A DNA stretch of 64,000 nucleotides from Leucobacter weissii (GTDB lineage Bacteria > Actinomycetota > Actinomycetes > Actinomycetales > Microbacteriaceae): positions 1 to 64,000 of the forward strand of contig NZ_JAGDYM010000011.1 of assembly GCF_017565745.1 (NCBI RefSeq). The letters run 5' to 3'. Both the position numbers and the translations under genes were made by a program. Shown one piece after another: positions 33,705 to 42,757 of the stretch. The notes under the pieces were generated by a model. The model had not been told where the DNA came from and searched no databases. It saw nothing but the letters and a program-made list of their open reading frames with translations. How positions within the stretch are numbered: position 1 is the first letter of the stretch; each line of letters begins with the position of its first letter.

Positions 33705-33815
33705 ATGCTCCTCGCACTCGAAATCTTCTTCCTGGGCCTGCTCGGGCTCGCCTCCCTGGCGATCGCCTGGGTGTCGGGCACCGTCGTCTACAAGCTCTTC
33801 AAGGGTCAGCGGTAG
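33705..33815 (+). CDS. Very small single-span membrane protein
   Basis: A 36-residue peptide starting MLLALEIFFLGLLGLAS and ending YKLFKGQR. It has one long hydrophobic helix and a basic C-terminus, the typical topology of a small inner membrane peptide with its tail in the cytoplasm. It sits in an operon-like row with its neighbours and would be missed by a normal length cut-off. Function unknown. Confidence 0.55.
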   Translation: MLLALEIFFLGLLGLASLAIAWVSGTVVYKLFKGQR

Positions 33816-33849
33816 CCGTCCCGAGCCGAGTCTCGGTGAGCAGGACGAT

Positions 33850-34992
33850 GTGACGGACCCGTTCCTGGCGCTTCCCGGCGCGGTCGAGGCGCCGGGTCTC
33901 GGCGTTCCGCAGCACTTCGGCGCGCCGCTGATCGAGCAGAGGAGCCTCGACTCCGGCGATGCCGTGGTCAGTCTGTCCCACCGCGGGATCGTCACCGTCT
34001 CGGGCCCGGATCGGCTGAGTTGGCTCGACTCCATGCTGAGCCAGGATCTCGCGCGGCTCGCGCCGGGGGAATCCGCCGAAGCGCTGCTGCTCGATCCGAA
34101 CGGGCGCATCGAGCAGGTCGTGCGCGTGGTCGACGACGGTGAGGTCTCCTGGCTGCTCGTCGACGAGGGTTCGGCGGCGTCGCTCGTGGAGTTCCTGCAG
34201 CGGATGCGCTTCATGCTGCGCGTGGAGGTCGCCGACGCGGGCGACGCCTGGACGACGGCGCTCGTGTTCTCCGGCGGAACCGCGGAGGCCGCGCTGAGAG
34301 AGCTCGCGGGCGGGGGCGTCGAGTGGCGGGACCCCTGGGCGGAGGTCGTCCGCGGCGGCACGCAGTACGCTCGCGGCACGCACCCGGGCGCCGGATGGTC
34401 GGCGGTTCACGTCGTGCTCCGGCGAGAGGATCTGGCCGCCGCCGCCGGCCTCGTGCGCTCGGGGCGCATCCGCGCGGCGGGACTCTCCGCGCTCGACGCG
34501 CTCGAGGTGCGGGCCGGCCGCCCGACGCGGCACGGCGAGGTGGATGATCGGGCGATCCCGCACGAGTTCGACTGGCTGCGCACCGCGGTCCATCTCGACA
34601 AGGGCTGCTATCGGGGGCAGGAGACGGTGGCCAAGGTGCACAACCTCGGGCATCCGCCGCGGCGTCTCGCGCTGCTCCACCTCGACGGTTCGGGGGGCGA
34701 GCTCCCCGAGCCCGGCGCCCTGGTCCATCTCGCGGGGGAGGATCCGGGTTCCTCGCGGCCGGTGGGCCGCATCACCCGGTCGGCGCTGCATCACGAGTGG
34801 GGCGGGATCGCGCTGGCGCTGCTGAAGCGATCGGTGCCCGAGGACGCGGACCTCGCCGTGCGCGCCGGAGACGCTCGGACCGGCGACTTCGTCGCGGCCG
34901 CTCAGGAGCCCATCGTGGCGGGCGACGCGGGAGCGGCGCATCGCGGACGGGTCATGGCGTTCCGGTCGGGCGCTGCGCCGGATCGCGAGTGA
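33850..34992 (+). CDS. ygfZ: Folate-binding protein YgfZ
   Basis: A 380-residue member of the YgfZ/GcvT-like family, which uses tetrahydrofolate to support repair or assembly of iron-sulfur clusters. The family signature KGCYRGQETVAKVHNLG is intact near residue 252. The N-terminal part has VTVSGPDRLSWLDSMLSQDL. I chose the GTG at 33850, with AGGA just upstream; the frame stays open to 33670. It is followed by gpmA after a 32-base gap. Confidence 0.92.
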   Translation: MTDPFLALPGAVEAPGLGVPQHFGAPLIEQRSLDSGDAVVSLSHRGIVTVSGPDRLSWLDSMLSQDLARLAPGESAEALLLDPNGRIEQVVRVVDDGEVSWLLVDEGSAASLVEFLQRMRFMLRVEVADAGDAWTTALVFSGGTAEAALRELAGGGVEWRDPWAEVVRGGTQYARGTHPGAGWSAVHVVLRREDLAAAAGLVRSGRIRAAGLSALDALEVRAGRPTRHGEVDDRAIPHEFDWLRTAVHLDKGCYRGQETVAKVHNLGHPPRRLALLHLDGSGGELPEPGALVHLAGEDPGSSRPVGRITRSALHHEWGGIALALLKRSVPEDADLAVRAGDARTGDFVAAAQEPIVAGDAGAAHRGRVMAFRSGAAPDRE

Positions 34993-35024
34993 TGGCGCGC
35001 GGGGTTCCGCAATAGACTGGGGGC

Positions 35025-35765
35025 ATGACGAGCACGCTGATCCTCCTCCGCCACGGGCAGAGCGAGTGGAACGAGAAGAACCTGTTCACCGGCTGGGTCG
35101 ACGTGCGGCTCACGGAGCGGGGCCGCGGCGAGGCGGAGCGGGCCGGGCGCCTGCTGCGGGAGGCCGGAGTGCTGCCGGACGTGCTGCACACCTCCGTCCT
35201 GAGCCGGGCGATCCAGACCGCGAACCTCGCGCTCGACAGCGCGGATCGGCTGTGGATCCCGGTGCGCCGCAGCTGGCGGCTGAACGAGCGCCACTACGGC
35301 GCACTGCAGGGGCTCGACAAGGCCGAGACGCTGCAGCAGTACGGCGAGCAGCAGTTCATGGAATGGCGGCGGTCGTTCGACACGCCGCCGCCCGTGCTCG
35401 ACGACGCGAGCGAGTGGTCGCAGGCGAACGACCCCCGGTATGCGGGGATCGACGGCGAGCAGCCCCGCACCGAGTGCTTGAAGGACGTGATCGCTCGGCT
35501 GCTTCCCTACTGGGAGGGGGCGATCCTCCCCGATCTGAGCGAGGGGAAGACGGTGCTGGTCACGGCGCACGGCAACTCGCTGCGCGCGCTCGTGAAGCAT
35601 CTCGACGGCATCGGAGACGCCGAGATCGCGGCGCTGAACATCCCCACCGGCATGCCGCTGGTCTACGAGATCGACGATCGCGGCGCGCCGAGCGGACCCG
35701 GCCGCTATCTCGATCCCGAGGCGGCGGCCGCCGGAGCCGCCGCCGTCGCCGCGCAGGGTCGCTGA
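35025..35765 (+). CDS. gpmA: Phosphoglycerate mutase (2,3-BPG dependent)
   Basis: A 246-residue glycolytic enzyme interconverting 3- and 2-phosphoglycerate. The phosphohistidine motif is [18 protein letters not shown] with His10. [18 protein letters not shown] carries substrate-binding residues, and the second catalytic histidine lies in [16 protein letters not shown] near residue 183. The length is normal for the dPGM family. A short Ala-rich tail follows the family end. Confidence 0.96.
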   Translation: MTSTLILLRHGQSEWNEKNLFTGWVDVRLTERGRGEAERAGRLLREAGVLPDVLHTSVLSRAIQTANLALDSADRLWIPVRRSWRLNERHYGALQGLDKAETLQQYGEQQFMEWRRSFDTPPPVLDDASEWSQANDPRYAGIDGEQPRTECLKDVIARLLPYWEGAILPDLSEGKTVLVTAHGNSLRALVKHLDGIGDAEIAALNIPTGMPLVYEIDDRGAPSGPGRYLDPEAAAAGAAAVAAQGR

Positions 35766-35850
35766 GCCGCCCTCCGAGCGCCCCGGGGGCCTGCCGTGCG
35801 TCGCGCCGTCCCGTTCTCGAGGGGCGGGAAGGCGGGGATGACCGGGGGGC

Positions 35851-36327
35851 TCAGCGCTGCTCGATCAGCGCCGTCGCGATCGCGGCGATCCCCTCGCCGC
35901 GGCCGGTGAAGCCGAGACCATCGCTCGTCGTCGCGCCGATGCTCACCGGTGCGCCGAGCAGCTCGCTCATCCGCGCTTCGGCCGCGGCGCGGCGCGGCGC
36001 CAGGCGGGGGCGCTCGCCCACCACCTGGACCGAGACGTTCACCGGGCGCCAACCGCGGGAGGAGAGCGCCGCGAGCGCCGCGGTCACGAACCCCGTGCTG
36101 GGCGCGTCCGCGGTCTCCGGCAGGTCCACCCCGACCAGCTCGCCGATGCTGCCCAGCCCCGCGGCGGAGAGCAGGGCATCGACGACGGCGTGGCAGACGA
36201 TGTCGCCGTCGCTGTGCCCGGAGAGGCCCGGCTCGCCCGGCCAGTCGATCCCGGCCAGCACGAGCGTCCGTTCCGCATCGTAGGGGTGCGCGTCGACGCC
36301 GGTGCCGACGCGCAGGCCGGTGCTCAC
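35851..36327 (-). CDS. ispF: 2-C-methyl-D-erythritol 2,4-cyclodiphosphate synthase IspF
   Basis: A 158-residue enzyme of the MEP isoprenoid pathway that forms the cyclodiphosphate. The zinc and substrate motifs GTGVDAHPY, LSGHSDGDIVCHAVVDALL and TTSDGLGFTGRGEGI are intact. The GTG start overlaps the ispD stop by four bases (GTGA at 36324-36327), and the two act at successive but not adjacent pathway steps. IspE, the step between, is not in this window. Confidence 0.96.
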   Translation of the reverse strand: MSTGLRVGTGVDAHPYDAERTLVLAGIDWPGEPGLSGHSDGDIVCHAVVDALLSAAGLGSIGELVGVDLPETADAPSTGFVTAALAALSSRGWRPVNVSVQVVGERPRLAPRRAAAEARMSELLGAPVSIGATTSDGLGFTGRGEGIAAIATALIEQR

Positions 36328-37094
36328 CGCGCGATCCTCTCGTCGTGGGACGATTCGCCGAGCAGTCCGCCGAGCAGCAGCAGATCGACCGGGCCGGTCA
36401 CCTTGTGCGCCCGCGGGTCGCCGGCGACCGTGCGCACGACGCCACCGAAGCGCTGCACCACCTCGGCGTCGTCGGTGGGGGCGCTCTGCGCCGCCGGATC
36501 CGCCGCAGCGCGGGCCTGCGCGGTGGCGTGCGCCGCGGCCAGGCGCTCGCGGAGGAAGCCCTGGGGCGTCTGCACCGCGGCGAGCGCCGAGCGGTCCTCG
36601 GTGGCCCGGACCAGACCCGTCCCGTCGATCCGCTTCAGCGTGTCGGCGACGGGCATCGCCGGGACGACGCCGTCTCCGGTGCGCCGAACCTCGGCGATCA
36701 CGCGCTCGAACACCGCCGACGGGGTGAGCGGCCTGGCGGCGTCGTGCACCAGCACCGTTCGGATCGAGTCGTGCAGCGCGTCGAGCCCGCTGCGCACGGA
36801 CTCGTGACGCTCCCGCCCGCCCGGAGCCACCGCCACCTGCCAGGACGACCCGCCCGGGACCACCGTTTCGACGATCTCGAGGGTCTCCGCAGCGCACCCG
36901 TCCGGCACCACCAGCACCAGCTGTCCGGGACCCGGCAGGCCCGTGACCGTGCGGATGCCGTACTCGAGCAGCGTGCGTTCGCCCAGTTCGACGAAGGCCT
37001 TCGGGCGTCCGGCGCCGAGTCGCTCTCCGCGGCCGGCCGCCACGATGATCACGCCCAGCTCGGCGACATGGTGAGGAGTGGAGTCGACGCTCAT
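36324..37094 (-). CDS. ispD: 2-C-methyl-D-erythritol 4-phosphate cytidylyltransferase IspD
   Basis: A 256-residue nucleotidyltransferase of the MEP pathway, joining CTP to methylerythritol phosphate. The CTP-binding loop is IIVAAGRGERLGAGRPKAF near residues 16-34. VLVHDAARPLTP gives the catalytic Asp and QTPQGF the conserved base contact. It follows carD by 52 bases and overlaps ispF, forming the common actinobacterial carD-ispD-ispF cluster. Confidence 0.96.
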   Translation of the reverse strand: MSVDSTPHHVAELGVIIVAAGRGERLGAGRPKAFVELGERTLLEYGIRTVTGLPGPGQLVLVVPDGCAAETLEIVETVVPGGSSWQVAVAPGGRERHESVRSGLDALHDSIRTVLVHDAARPLTPSAVFERVIAEVRRTGDGVVPAMPVADTLKRIDGTGLVRATEDRSALAAVQTPQGFLRERLAAAHATAQARAAADPAAQSAPTDDAEVVQRFGGVVRTVAGDPRAHKVTGPVDLLLLGGLLGESSHDERIAR

Positions 37095-37146
37095 GACCCC
37101 AGCGTACCGCCGGGGCGGCGCATCGCTGAGGCCGGCGAGCCGCGCC

Positions 37147-37632
37147 CTAGGAGGCGAGCACCTCGTCGAGGATCTCGGAGGCCTTGTCCTCGTCCGTCTT
37201 CTCCGCGAGCGCGAGCTCCGAGACGAGGATCTGCCTGGCCTTCGCCAGCATGCGCTTCTCGCCCGCGGAGAGGGAGCGGACCTCCTGATCGCGACGCCAC
37301 AGGTCGCGCACCACCTCGCTCACCTTGATGACGTCGCCCGAGGCGAGCTTCTCGAGGTTGGCCTTGTAGCGGCGGGACCAGTTGGTCGGCTCTTCGGTGA
37401 ACGGCGCCCGCAGCACCTCGAAGACGCGCTCGAGGCCCTCCTGGTCGATCACGTCGCGCACGCCGACGAGGTCGCAGTTCTCGGCCGGCACCTCGATCAT
37501 GAGGTCGCCCTGGTTCACTTGGAGCTTCAGGAAGAGCTTCTCCTCGCCACCGAGCTTGCGCTTCTTCACCTCGACGATCTTGGCCGCACCGTGGTGGGGG
37601 TAGACGACGGTCTCTCCGACCTCAAACTGCAT
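37147..37632 (-). CDS. carD: RNA polymerase-binding regulator CarD
   Basis: A 161-residue transcription factor that binds RNA polymerase beta and stabilises open promoter complexes at rRNA and other promoters. The N-terminal Tudor-like RNAP-interaction domain begins [19 protein letters not shown]; the C-terminal helical DNA-binding domain has [17 protein letters not shown], with the conserved tryptophan that wedges the promoter. AAGGAGC lies upstream of the ATG at 37632. It is the first gene of the carD-ispD-ispF group and has a divergent lipoprotein gene upstream. Confidence 0.96.
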   Translation of the reverse strand: MQFEVGETVVYPHHGAAKIVEVKKRKLGGEEKLFLKLQVNQGDLMIEVPAENCDLVGVRDVIDQEGLERVFEVLRAPFTEEPTNWSRRYKANLEKLASGDVIKVSEVVRDLWRRDQEVRSLSAGEKRMLAKARQILVSELALAEKTDEDKASEILDEVLAS

Positions 37633-37794
37633 CGAGTGGCTCCTTGTGTTGCTTTTTCCAGACCACGTACTAGAATACCACACCTGTTCCTGCGCGGTAA
37701 GGGCAGCCTTAGCTGCACCGACGGCGCCGCTCCGCATAGTATGGTCCAGAACAGCGCTCTTCGCTGTGCCCGTGATCGCCCGGAGGACACTGCC

Positions 37795-38355
37795 TTGAAG
37801 ACTCGGATCGCCTCGTCAATCGCTCTCGCTGCGGGTATCGCGTTCGGCGCGACCGGTTGCGGCCTGATCGCGCCGCAGGCGACGACCTACAGCTACGCGC
37901 CGAGCGACGGGGTCGAGGCGAATGTCGGCGATATCGCCGTCCGCAACCTGCTGCTCGTGGCGAGCGAGAGCGGCGAGAGCTTCAACGTGGTCTTCACCGC
38001 GGTGAACGCGACGTCGGCGCCGGTGCAGTTGCGCATCAGCTTCGTCGGGGCCGACGAGGCCGCGGTCGAGGCGTCGGCGGACTTCCCGGTGGACCCCGGC
38101 ACGGTTCGGTTCGGAGATCCCGAGGGCGACGCCCTCCTGACGTCGCTCGTCGCCATACCCGGCATCTCCGCGGGCGACACCGTGACCGCCTACCTGCAGA
38201 TCGCCGGGACCCCCGACGTGGAGCTCCAGGTCCCGGTTCTCGACGGCACGCTCGCCGAGTACCAGCCCTACGTGCTGCCGGACGCCCCGGAGGAGCCGGA
38301 GGTCGTCGTCGACGACGCCGACGAGGAGCCCGCCGAGGAGACCCCGGCCGAGTAG
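37795..38355 (+). CDS. Secreted lipoprotein of unknown function
   Basis: A 186-residue lipoprotein. The TTG at 37795 with GGAGG eight bases upstream gives a sensible signal peptide ([17 protein letters not shown]) and lipobox ending ATGC; the longer frame back to 37078 is a shadow of carD. The mature part is a beta-rich domain ([28 protein letters not shown]) of a type seen in actinobacterial copper- or phosphate-related lipoproteins, followed by a Glu/Asp/Pro-rich tail. Function is not known. It is convergent with regX3. Confidence 0.8.
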   Translation: MKTRIASSIALAAGIAFGATGCGLIAPQATTYSYAPSDGVEANVGDIAVRNLLLVASESGESFNVVFTAVNATSAPVQLRISFVGADEAAVEASADFPVDPGTVRFGDPEGDALLTSLVAIPGISAGDTVTAYLQIAGTPDVELQVPVLDGTLAEYQPYVLPDAPEEPEVVVDDADEEPAEETPAE

Positions 38356-38357
38356 CC

Positions 38358-38510
38358 CGTCCCTGCGCTACCCGAAGCGATAGCCGACGCCCGCGGCCGT
38401 GAAGAGAACGCCGGAGGCGTTCTCAGGTCGCGCCTCGTCCGTCTCGGGCGAGGTCCTGGCGGTTCGCGGTTGCGGTCGTCCCTGCGCTACCCGAAGCGAT
38501 AGCCGACGCC
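38358..38510. repeat. 34-bp direct repeat: duplicated 3' end of regX3
   Basis: Positions 38477-38510, which encode the last residues of RegX3 (GVGYRFG and stop, read on the minus strand), recur exactly at 38358-38391 (offset 119). The extra copy is downstream of the gene, beyond its terminator hairpin at 38404-38424. Confidence 0.9.
38404..38424 (-). terminator. Hairpin between regX3 and its duplicated end
   Basis: A perfect 9-bp stem GAGAACGCC/GGCGTTCTC with a three-base loop lies 62 bases after the regX3 stop, between the two copies of the 34-bp repeat. It also could end the convergent lipoprotein transcript. Confidence 0.6.
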
Positions 38511-39182
38511 TCGCACCGTCGTCACCAGCTTGGGCTTCTTGGTGTCCTCCTCGATGCGCGTGCGGATCCGCTTGATGTGCACGTCGAGGGTCTTGGTGTC
38601 TCCGAAGTAGTCGCTGCCCCAGACGCGGTCGATCAGCTGCCCGCGGGTGAGCACGCGTCCGGAGTGGCGCATGAGGTATTCGAGGAGCTCGAACTCGCGC
38701 AGCGGAATGGTCACGCTCTTCCCGCGCACCGTCAGCGTGTGGCGCTCGGTGTCGAGGACGACGCCCTTGTTCTCGAGGACGCCGTCGTCCTCCCATTCGT
38801 CGTCGTGCTCGTTCTGCGACTCGCCGCGGCGGAGCGCGGCGCGCACGCGGGCGAGCAGCTCCCGCGTCGAGTAGGGCTTGGTCACGTAGTCGTCCGCGCC
38901 CAGTTCGAGTCCGACCACGATGTCGATCTCGCTGTCCTTCGCGGTGAGCATGATGATCGGCACCTGGGACTGCGCGCGGATGGTCCGGCACACCTCGGTG
39001 CCGGGCAGGCTGGGAAGCATGAGGTCGAGCAGCACCAGGTCGGCGCGCGATTCCGGGAACGCGCGGACCGCTTCGTGACCGTCGGCGACGACGGTCACCC
39101 GGTATCCCTCTCGTTCGAGCAGGAACGCGAGGGGCTCGGAGATCGACGCCTCATCCTCGACCAGCAGGATGCTTTGACTCAT
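38487..39182 (-). CDS. regX3: Phosphate response regulator RegX3
   Basis: A 231-residue OmpR/PhoB-type response regulator. The receiver has acidic EDEA, the phospho-acceptor Asp in LVLLDLMLPSLPG (about residue 53) and the conserved Lys in YVTKPYSTRELLAR. The C-terminal winged helix has REFELLEYLMRHSGRVLTRGQLIDR and VDVHIKRIR-type contacts. Paired with SenX3 it activates phosphate-starvation genes through PHO-box-like repeats, three of which lie in this window. It follows senX3 after 19 bases. Confidence 0.93.
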   Translation of the reverse strand: MSQSILLVEDEASISEPLAFLLEREGYRVTVVADGHEAVRAFPESRADLVLLDLMLPSLPGTEVCRTIRAQSQVPIIMLTAKDSEIDIVVGLELGADDYVTKPYSTRELLARVRAALRRGESQNEHDDEWEDDGVLENKGVVLDTERHTLTVRGKSVTIPLREFELLEYLMRHSGRVLTRGQLIDRVWGSDYFGDTKTLDVHIKRIRTRIEEDTKKPKLVTTVRGVGYRFG

Positions 39183-39201
39183 CGTGTGCTTTCACCGGCT
39201 T

Positions 39202-40392
39202 TCATCTGGTTGGTGCGCTGCTGCGCTTCTTCAAGCGCTTCTTCGGTTTGGCGTCTTTGACGCCGCTCCGCTCCTCGTAGAGGGGGAACGTGAGTGTGAA
39301 GGTGGATCCTACCCCCGGCTGGGACCATACGTCGATGTCGCCGCCGTGCGCCCACATCGTGTGCCGCGCGATCGAGAGACCGAGCCCCGTGCCGCCGATG
39401 TCGCGGCTGCGCGAGGGGTCGACCCGGTAGAACCGCTCGAAGATGCGGGGCAGATGCTCCGGTGCGATGCCCTCTCCCTGGTCCGAGACGGTGATCATGC
39501 AGTTGCGCTGGGCCACCTCGATGCCGATGCCGACGCGGCCCCCCTCCGAGGAGTGCCGGATCGCGTTGCTCAGCAGGTTGGCGATGACCGTTCCGATGAG
39601 CGCGGGGCGTCCCAGCGTCATCGCCTTGGCATCGTCCTCGTCCCTGGACTCGGTGAGGACGAGCTCGACGCCGTTCTGGGAGGCGAAGTCCCGGTGGGCC
39701 TCGACCTCGGTGCGCAGCACGGCTCGCAGGTGGATGGGCTCGCGGCTCTCCGGCTGCAGCGTGGATTGCGCCTCGGACAGCTGGATGATGTCCCGGGACA
39801 GTTCGCCCAGCCGCCGGGACTCCTTCTTCAGCTTCTTCGCGAAGCCGCTGACGATCTCCGGTTCGCCCGCGGCCTCGAGCACGGCTTCGCTGAGCAGGCC
39901 GATGGCGGCGATCGGGGTCTTCAGCTCATGGCTGACGTTCGCGATGAAATCCCGTCGCATAGCGTTCACCCGTTGTTCTTCTCCGAGGTCGTCGGCGAAG
40001 ACCGCGAGGAACTTCTTCTGGAGGCGGACGATCCGCACCCGGACGGTCCGCTCGGGGGTCTCCGGGTCGGGCATGCGGGTGTCCGGGAAGCCGGTGGAGA
40101 GCACGCGTCTGGCGCGGGTGAGGAACTCTTCGTCGCGCAGTTCCTCGCCCGAGATGCGAGGGTTCTCCCGGGCGGCCGGATTCGCGTAGACCGGTGTGAG
40201 CGCGGCGTCCAGGATCACCGCGAAGCCGTCGAGCTCGTTCATCAGCTCGACGGCGACCTCGGGGAGTTCCGGGTGCAGCGCCTCGGTCCTCCTCCTGCCG
40301 GCGGCCCGGGCGGCGAAGACCGCCCAAGCGCCGAGAACGCCGGCGATGACTCCCAGGCCCACGGAGCTGAGAACGAGTGCGGTCTGGGTCAT
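39202..40392 (-). CDS. senX3: Phosphate sensor histidine kinase SenX3
   Basis: A 396-residue membrane kinase. One hydrophobic span near residues 5-30 is followed by a PAS-like region (about 45-135), the HisKA dimerisation helix with phospho-acceptor His in NVSHELKTPIAAIG (about residue 161), and the ATPase domain with NLLSNAIRHSS, DQGEGI and GGTGLGLSI. Divergent phoU lies 221 bases away and encodes the protein that links PstSCAB to this kinase. The ATG at 40392 is the sensible start; the frame continues upstream. Confidence 0.93.
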   Translation of the reverse strand: MTQTALVLSSVGLGVIAGVLGAWAVFAARAAGRRRTEALHPELPEVAVELMNELDGFAVILDAALTPVYANPAARENPRISGEELRDEEFLTRARRVLSTGFPDTRMPDPETPERTVRVRIVRLQKKFLAVFADDLGEEQRVNAMRRDFIANVSHELKTPIAAIGLLSEAVLEAAGEPEIVSGFAKKLKKESRRLGELSRDIIQLSEAQSTLQPESREPIHLRAVLRTEVEAHRDFASQNGVELVLTESRDEDDAKAMTLGRPALIGTVIANLLSNAIRHSSEGGRVGIGIEVAQRNCMITVSDQGEGIAPEHLPRIFERFYRVDPSRSRDIGGTGLGLSIARHTMWAHGGDIDVWSQPGVGSTFTLTFPLYEERSGVKDAKPKKRLKKRSSAPTR

Positions 40393-40431
40393 GATCTCTA
40401 TCGTAGGGTGGCCGGTCAGCGCGCACTCAGA

Positions 40432-40453
40432 GTTCAACTGCTGTTCACCTTTG
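40432..40453 (+). promoter_or_regulatory. PHO-box-like repeats between senX3 and phoU
   Basis: Two adjacent 11-base units, GTTCAACTGCT (40432-40442) and GTTCACCTTTG (40443-40453), precede a TAGTAT hexamer at 40458 that could be a -10 box for phoU. Being in the divergent region they could also act on senX3-regX3, giving autoregulation. Confidence 0.65.
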
Positions 40454-40613
40454 CGCCTAGTATCGTTTACGGATCTGGGCGACACTGGAGAGGCTGCGGA
40501 AAATGCGACCGTTGCCTGTCGTGCTGCTCGCACCGCGAGCGCCACGGCGGTCGAGTTCTCCGACGCCCTGATCTGCACATCCGATAACCAGAAGAAAATT
40601 GGAGTTCTCCTTC

Positions 40614-41255
40614 ATGCGCGAAGTGTTTCAGCAGGAGCTGCGCGAGGTCCAGGATCGGTTGGTTCAGATCGCCGAACGCGTAGAGTCCACGATTCAGAAG
40701 GCCGTGACGGCATTCGGTTCCAGCGACGTCGCGCTCGCCGAGCAGGTGATCGACGGTTCGGCTGAGGTGGACGAGCTCGCCAGCGGACTTGATGAGCTCA
40801 CGATCGATATTCTGGCCCGGCAGCAGCCGGTGGCCAGCGATCTGCGCCTGACCGTCAGCGCGCTGCGCATCAGCTCCTCGCTCGAGCGGATGTCGGATCT
40901 GGCCGAGCACATCGCCCAGCTCGCCCGCTACCGCTACCCCGAGAGCGCGATCCCGCAGGGCCTCCGCAAGACCTTCTCCAAGATGGGCGATATCGACATC
41001 AAGATGGCGTCGAAGCTGGTGGCGCTGCTGCGCGAGCAGGATCCTCAGCTGATCGAGGAGATCCGCGATCTCGACGACGCGCTCGACGAGCTGCACGTCA
41101 AGGTCTTCGAGAAGGTGCTGAGCGAGAAGATCAACGCCGACACCACCGGTGTGGTCGACGCGACGCTGGCGAGCCGCTATCACGAGCGGTTCGGCGATCA
41201 CGCGGTGCACATCACCAAGCAGATCAACTACCTGCTCAGCGGCGACGTCCAGTAG
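40614..41255 (+). CDS. phoU: Phosphate signalling protein PhoU
   Basis: A 213-residue helical protein with two PhoU repeats that restrains the SenX3/RegX3 response when phosphate is plentiful. The first repeat has MREVFQQELREVQDRLVQIAERV and DELASGLDELTIDILARQQPVA (written here in parts); the second ends ERFGDHAVHITKQINYLL. The conserved acidic metal-binding patches are visible. The ATG at 40614 has GGAG nine bases upstream; an in-frame start at 40599 lacks support. It lies apart from the pst operon. Confidence 0.93.
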   Translation: MREVFQQELREVQDRLVQIAERVESTIQKAVTAFGSSDVALAEQVIDGSAEVDELASGLDELTIDILARQQPVASDLRLTVSALRISSSLERMSDLAEHIAQLARYRYPESAIPQGLRKTFSKMGDIDIKMASKLVALLREQDPQLIEEIRDLDDALDELHVKVFEKVLSEKINADTTGVVDATLASRYHERFGDHAVHITKQINYLLSGDVQ

Positions 41256-41296
41256 CCTGCGGGGAGGGCGCCGTCGGGGCCGGTAGGCTTGGCCGC

Positions 41297-42757
41297 GTGA
41301 AGCAACGGATCTACGACTCGCGACGCCAGGAGGCGGTCGTGTTCGAGCCCAGGCGGTCCGGCGAGGTCGGCATGTACGTCTGCGGTCCGACCGTCCAGTC
41401 CGCGCCCCATATCGGACACCTGCGCAGCGCGCTGGTGTACGACCAGATCCGACGCTGGCTGACCGTCACCGGGCACCGCGTGACGTTGATCCGCAACGTC
41501 ACGGATATCGACGACAAGATCCTCGACAACGCGCGGATCGCCCAGGAGGCCGGCGGCGACGAGGAATGGTGGGCGCTCGCCTATCGCGTCGAGCGGGACT
41601 TCACGGCCGCGTACGAGGCGATCGGGGTCCTCCCGCCGAGCTATGAGCCCCGGGCGACGGCCAACATCGACGGCATGATCTCGTTGATCGAGCGGCTGAT
41701 CGAGCGCGGGCACGCCTACCTGGCCGCGGACGGATCCGCGAGCGTCTACTTCGACACCGCGAGCTGGCCGGCGTACGGCGCGCTCACCCGGCAGCGCCGG
41801 GAGCAGATGGAGGCCGCGGCCGACTCCGACCCGGCGACCGGAGCCGGCAAACGGGATCCTCGCGATTTCGCGCTCTGGAAGGCGCATCGCGCGCAGGAGC
41901 CCGATAGCGCGTCCTGGGACGCCCCGTGGGGGAGAGGCCGGCCGGGCTGGCACATCGAGTGCTCGGCGATGGCGACCCGCTACCTGGGCGAGGAGTTCGA
42001 CATCCACGGCGGGGGCATCGACCTCCGCTTCCCCCATCACGAGAACGAGCTCGCGCAGTCGAGCGCGGCCGGGCAGCCCTTCGCGCGGCTCTGGATCCAT
42101 AACGGACTGGTGAACACCGGCGGTCAGAAGATGTCGAAGTCGCTCGGCAACTCGCTGTTCGCGGCCGATCTGCTCGCCGAGGCCAGGCCGATCGTCCTGC
42201 GCTACTTCCTCGGCTCCGCGCACTATCGCTCCGTGCTCGAGTTCAGCCCCGACTCGCTCGCCGAGGCCGAGACGGCGTTCGCGCGGATCGAGGGGTTCGT
42301 CGCGCGCGCGAGCGAGATGATCGGCGCTTCCTCCGACGAGGACGCCGCGCCCGCGCGGCTCGAGGATCTCCCGGAGGCGTTCGTCGAGGCCATGCTCGAC
42401 GACTTCGCGGTCCCCCAGGCGCTCGCCGTCCTGCATACCACCGTCCGCGAGGGCAACTCCGCGCTCGCGGATGCGGAGGGCGGGGATCCCGGGCGGCTGG
42501 CGGATCTCCTGAGCCAGGTGGTCCAGATGCTGCGCGTCCTCGGACTCGACCCGCGCGACCCCGCCTGGGGGCGCGGCGCCGAATCCGGGGCGGAGGCCGC
42601 GGCGCTCGATGCGCTGGTGACCGGTCTCCTCCGGGAGCGGCGCGAGGCCCGTGCAGCCAGGGACTTCGCGACGGGCGACGCGATCCGCAACCGTTTGCAG
42701 GCCTCCGGCGTCCTCATCGAGGACGGCCCGGACGAGACCCGATGGAGTATCGCATGA
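41297..42757 (+). CDS. cysS: Cysteinyl-tRNA synthetase
   Basis: A 486-residue class I aminoacyl-tRNA synthetase. The zinc ligand Cys29 is followed by HIGH at residues 38-41, WHIECSAMATRYLG and FPHHENELAQS give further zinc and substrate contacts, and KMSKS lies at about 278-282. The C-terminal DALR/anticodon region completes the protein. The stop overlaps the rlmB start by four bases (ATGA at 42754-42757). CysS and not the mycothiol ligase MshC is favoured by full length and the C-terminal domain. Confidence 0.95.
   Translation: MKQRIYDSRRQEAVVFEPRRSGEVGMYVCGPTVQSAPHIGHLRSALVYDQIRRWLTVTGHRVTLIRNVTDIDDKILDNARIAQEAGGDEEWWALAYRVERDFTAAYEAIGVLPPSYEPRATANIDGMISLIERLIERGHAYLAADGSASVYFDTASWPAYGALTRQRREQMEAAADSDPATGAGKRDPRDFALWKAHRAQEPDSASWDAPWGRGRPGWHIECSAMATRYLGEEFDIHGGGIDLRFPHHENELAQSSAAGQPFARLWIHNGLVNTGGQKMSKSLGNSLFAADLLAEARPIVLRYFLGSAHYRSVLEFSPDSLAEAETAFARIEGFVARASEMIGASSDEDAAPARLEDLPEAFVEAMLDDFAVPQALAVLHTTVREGNSALADAEGGDPGRLADLLSQVVQMLRVLGLDPRDPAWGRGAESGAEAAALDALVTGLLRERREARAARDFATGDAIRNRLQASGVLIEDGPDETRWSIA

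Noticed and set aside
38368..38991. Second response regulator frame overlapping regX3
   Set aside because: It is a frame-shifted shadow whose last residues resemble RegX3 only because the 3' end of regX3 is duplicated.
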